From assembly GCF_900188415.1 (NCBI RefSeq), contig NZ_FZNV01000007.1, positions 90,910-154,909 on the forward strand: 64,000 bases of DNA. The letters are read 5' to 3'. A model generated the notes under the pieces. The model had not been told where the DNA came from. It did not search any database and saw only the letters and a program-made list of their open reading frames with translations. The position numbers were made by a program, and so were the translations under genes. Every line of letters starts with the position of its first letter. Position 1 is the first letter of the stretch. Shown piece after piece: positions 62,139 through 64,000 of the stretch. This DNA comes from Maribacter sedimenticola. GTDB lineage: Bacteria > Bacteroidota > Bacteroidia > Flavobacteriales > Flavobacteriaceae.

Positions 62139-64000
62139 ATGAAAAACTATTTTATATTACTTGTATTGATTGCTTTCAATGGCAAAGCACAAAATATTGG
62201 AGATTTTATTTCGGTTAATCCAGCGCCTCAGAATACGGATTTCATCATTCCAGCTACACATACATTTCAAACTATCATAACTGAAGGTGATGCCTTAACA
62301 GAAGGCGGAACATTACCTAGAAATACAGATTTTACTGGATATGTACCTGTAAACGGTAGTAGTGATAACGGCTATTTAAGTATCAATGCCGAAACCAACC
62401 CAGGTGGTGTCTCCATCTTGGATATCAACTATAACCCAACTTCCAAATTATGGGCAACCACATTATCGGCACGGGTAGATTTCAGTTCGTTTGTTCGGAC
62501 CATTTATAATTGCTCTGGTACTGTAACCCCATGGAATACAATTGTGAGCTGTGAAGAGCACACCTCTCAAGAGCGATTGGATAATTATCCGAATAGGGAT
62601 GAGAATAATGATGGATATGACGATTTAGGATGGGCAGTTGAAATTGATCCTGTTACCAAAACAGTAATCGATAAACTCTGGGCACTAGGCAATTTTAAAC
62701 ATGAGAATTTAGTCATTCACAACAATCAAAGAACGGCGTATCAAGGTGCTGATGCCGCTGTAGGGTATCTTTACAAATTTGTTGCTGATGCTCCCCAAGA
62801 TTTAAGCAGTGGAAAATTATATGTCTATAAGGGGTCAAAAAATGGACCAGGAGATTGGATTCAAATAAATAATACTACAAAAGAAGAACGCAACACTACT
62901 GTTGCCCAAAGTACGGCAGTAGGAGCAACGGTATTTAACGGTATAGAAGATGTAGAAATTGGTCCTGACGGCTATATTTATTTTGCCGTAAAAAACGAGG
63001 ACCAAGTATATCGTTTTCAAGATTCTGACCCCATAAATGGCACAACTGTTGTCAATATGGAAACGTTTGTTGGCAATATGACGTACAATATTACGCATGC
63101 CAGCGGTACATCTTCAGTAAATTGGGGTTATGGAAATGACAATTTAGCTTTTGACAATGACGGTAACCTTTGGGTTTTACAAGATGGCGATGACAACTAT
63201 ATATGGGTTGTAAAAAATGGACATACCCAAGCAAATCCGCAAGTAGAAATTTTTGGTATTGTTCCTTTAGGTGCTGAACCTACGGGAATTACATTTTCGC
63301 CAGATAATCGATTTTTATTTATGTCCGTAATGCATCCTAGTTCAAGTAACAATATTTCAACACAAACTGATGCTGCCGGAAATGAAATTAGCTTTGATAA
63401 ATCTACATCCCTTGTAATTGCGTTAAATGAAAATCTGGGAAGCACAACTGAATATACTTGGTATTTAGATGCAGATGCAGACGGATACGCTGTGCCGCCT
63501 ACTGTTGTAAGCACGAACTCCCCAGGCTCAGGATATACCCAAACCGTACTTCCCCTTACCGATTGTGACGATACCGACCCCAACGTATTCGAAGTTTCAA
63601 CGTGGTACCTGGATGCCGATGGCGATAATTATGCGGTGGTCCCCACTGTTGAAAGCTGTACCTCTCCCGGAACAGGATATACGCAAAACGTACTTCCTTT
63701 AACGGACTGTGATGACAGCGACCCCAACGTATTCGAAGTTGTCACCTGGTACCTGGATGCCGATGGCGATAATTACGCTGTGGCTCCAACTGTTGAAAGC
63801 TGTAATTCACCCGGAACAGGATATACCCAAACCATACTTCCACTGACCGATTGTGATGACAGCGACCCGAACGTATTCGAAGTTTCCACCTGGTACCTGG
63901 ATGCAGATGGGGATAATTACGCCGTTGCTCCAACAGTGGAAAGCTGCAATTCACCCGGAACAGGATATACACAAACCGTACTTCCCCTGACCGATTGTGA
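62139..64000 (+). CDS. PhoX-like (DUF839) secreted protein with MopE-type tandem repeats (partial, C-terminus outside window)
   Basis: The frame stays open from ATG 62139 to the window end (620 codons). A signal peptide ends NGKAQ. Residues about 30-430 match the PhoX/DUF839 fold: LPRNTDFTGYVPV, NAETNPGGVSI and CSGTVTPWNTIVSCEEH near residue 134, the cofactor-Cys/EE region of PhoX alkaline phosphatases. EDVEIGPDGYIYFAVKN and PTGITFSPDNRFLFMSV follow. From residue about 440, four 48-residue units (TWYLDADGDNYAVAPTVESC...LTDCDDSDPNVFEV) repeat. The DCDD motifs suggest calcium binding like MopE. Export by the type IX system is likely but its C-terminal signal is beyond the edge. Confidence 0.85.
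   Translation, partial: MKNYFILLVLIAFNGKAQNIGDFISVNPAPQNTDFIIPATHTFQTIITEGDALTEGGTLPRNTDFTGYVPVNGSSDNGYLSINAETNPGGVSILDINYNPTSKLWATTLSARVDFSSFVRTIYNCSGTVTPWNTIVSCEEHTSQERLDNYPNRDENNDGYDDLGWAVEIDPVTKTVIDKLWALGNFKHENLVIHNNQRTAYQGADAAVGYLYKFVADAPQDLSSGKLYVYKGSKNGPGDWIQINNTTKEERNTTVAQSTAVGATVFNGIEDVEIGPDGYIYFAVKNEDQVYRFQDSDPINGTTVVNMETFVGNMTYNITHASGTSSVNWGYGNDNLAFDNDGNLWVLQDGDDNYIWVVKNGHTQANPQVEIFGIVPLGAEPTGITFSPDNRFLFMSVMHPSSSNNISTQTDAAGNEISFDKSTSLVIALNENLGSTTEYTWYLDADADGYAVPPTVVSTNSPGSGYTQTVLPLTDCDDTDPNVFEVSTWYLDADGDNYAVVPTVESCTSPGTGYTQNVLPLTDCDDSDPNVFEVVTWYLDADGDNYAVAPTVESCNSPGTGYTQTILPLTDCDDSDPNVFEVSTWYLDADGDNYAVAPTVESCNSPGTGYTQTVLPLTDC
63456..64000 (+). repeat. 144-bp tandem repeats within the PhoX-like gene
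   Basis: Units begin at 63456, 63600, 63744 and 63888 (the last is cut by the edge), each 144 bases or 48 codons. Units 2 to 4 are much more alike at DNA level than unit 1. This indicates recent duplication of the later units. Confidence 0.9.

Noticed and set aside
63197..63972. Minus-strand open frames over the PhoX-like gene, including a repetitive one
   Set aside because: They mirror the plus-strand repeats. The plus strand has a signal peptide, a domain match and an uninterrupted frame of 620 codons.
63456..64000. 144-bp direct repeats considered as a CRISPR or satellite array
   Set aside because: Period is a multiple of three, the frame is open throughout and the units encode a protein motif.

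Overview
The window comes from a chromosome of the phylum Bacteroidota, almost certainly a marine or free-living member of the Flavobacteriaceae. Evidence includes AT-rich DNA, starts without Shine-Dalgarno sequences, promoter boxes of the TAnnTTTG type, GLPGLI and DUF5686 proteins, TonB-linked outer-membrane proteins, a split cobalamin-dependent methionine synthase, a DAHP synthase/chorismate mutase fusion and a sulfatase of the polysaccharide-degrading kind. No phage, insertion sequence, tRNA, rRNA or CRISPR array is visible. Almost everything up to about 46.8 kb is on the minus strand.

Layout. (1) 1-1.5 kb: rsgA, dtd and a MazG-like gene, tightly coupled. (2) 1.6-5.2 kb: three envelope or secreted proteins. 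(3) 5.3-9.5 kb: the aromatic operon pheA, aminotransferase, tyrA, aroG-aroQ, preceded by a leader peptide full of Phe and Tyr codons and an intrinsic terminator. This is a textbook-shaped attenuator and the most interesting element of the window. (4) 9.5-14.5 kb: unknown membrane proteins, a serine hydrolase, a DUF2807 lipoprotein and a PagL-like lipid A deacylase. (5) 14.6-20.1 kb: SAM-I riboswitch followed by metH (homocysteine part), a four-helix-bundle gene, metH (folate/B12 part) and metF. (6) 20.2-28.3 kb: assimilatory sulfate reduction (cysH, cysD, cysN, a sulfite reductase with a HEPN-like tail, cobA, ferredoxin-NADP reductase) with an Rrf2-family regulator next door and three near-identical 15-bp dyads that look like its operators. 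(7) 28.9-35.3 kb: SAM-I riboswitch, metY, a three-domain MetX-aspartate kinase-homoserine dehydrogenase fusion, and metZ.

(8) 35.5-46.8 kb: sulfatase, rhomboid protease, CocE-type hydrolase, small lipoprotein, metK behind a SAM-II-like riboswitch with a long loop, and an outer-membrane barrel paired with a GLPGLI protein. (9) 46.9-51.1 kb, mostly plus strand: deoxynucleoside kinase, pabB, pabC, an App1-like phosphatase and a TonB protein. (10) 51.1-57.9 kb: membrane and soluble pyrophosphatases, a DUF5686 protein and pdhB. (11) 58-64 kb: etfB, etfA, a bifunctional-nuclease-family protein, a NupC transporter and the start of a large PhoX-like secreted protein with 144-bp tandem repeats, cut by the window edge.

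Taken together, regions 5 to 8 hold most of the route from sulfate and aspartate to methionine and S-adenosylmethionine. Three SAM riboswitches of two structural classes control the methionine side, and an Rrf2-type repressor probably controls the sulfate side. Calls rest on reading the sequence and on family knowledge. No database search or folding program was run.
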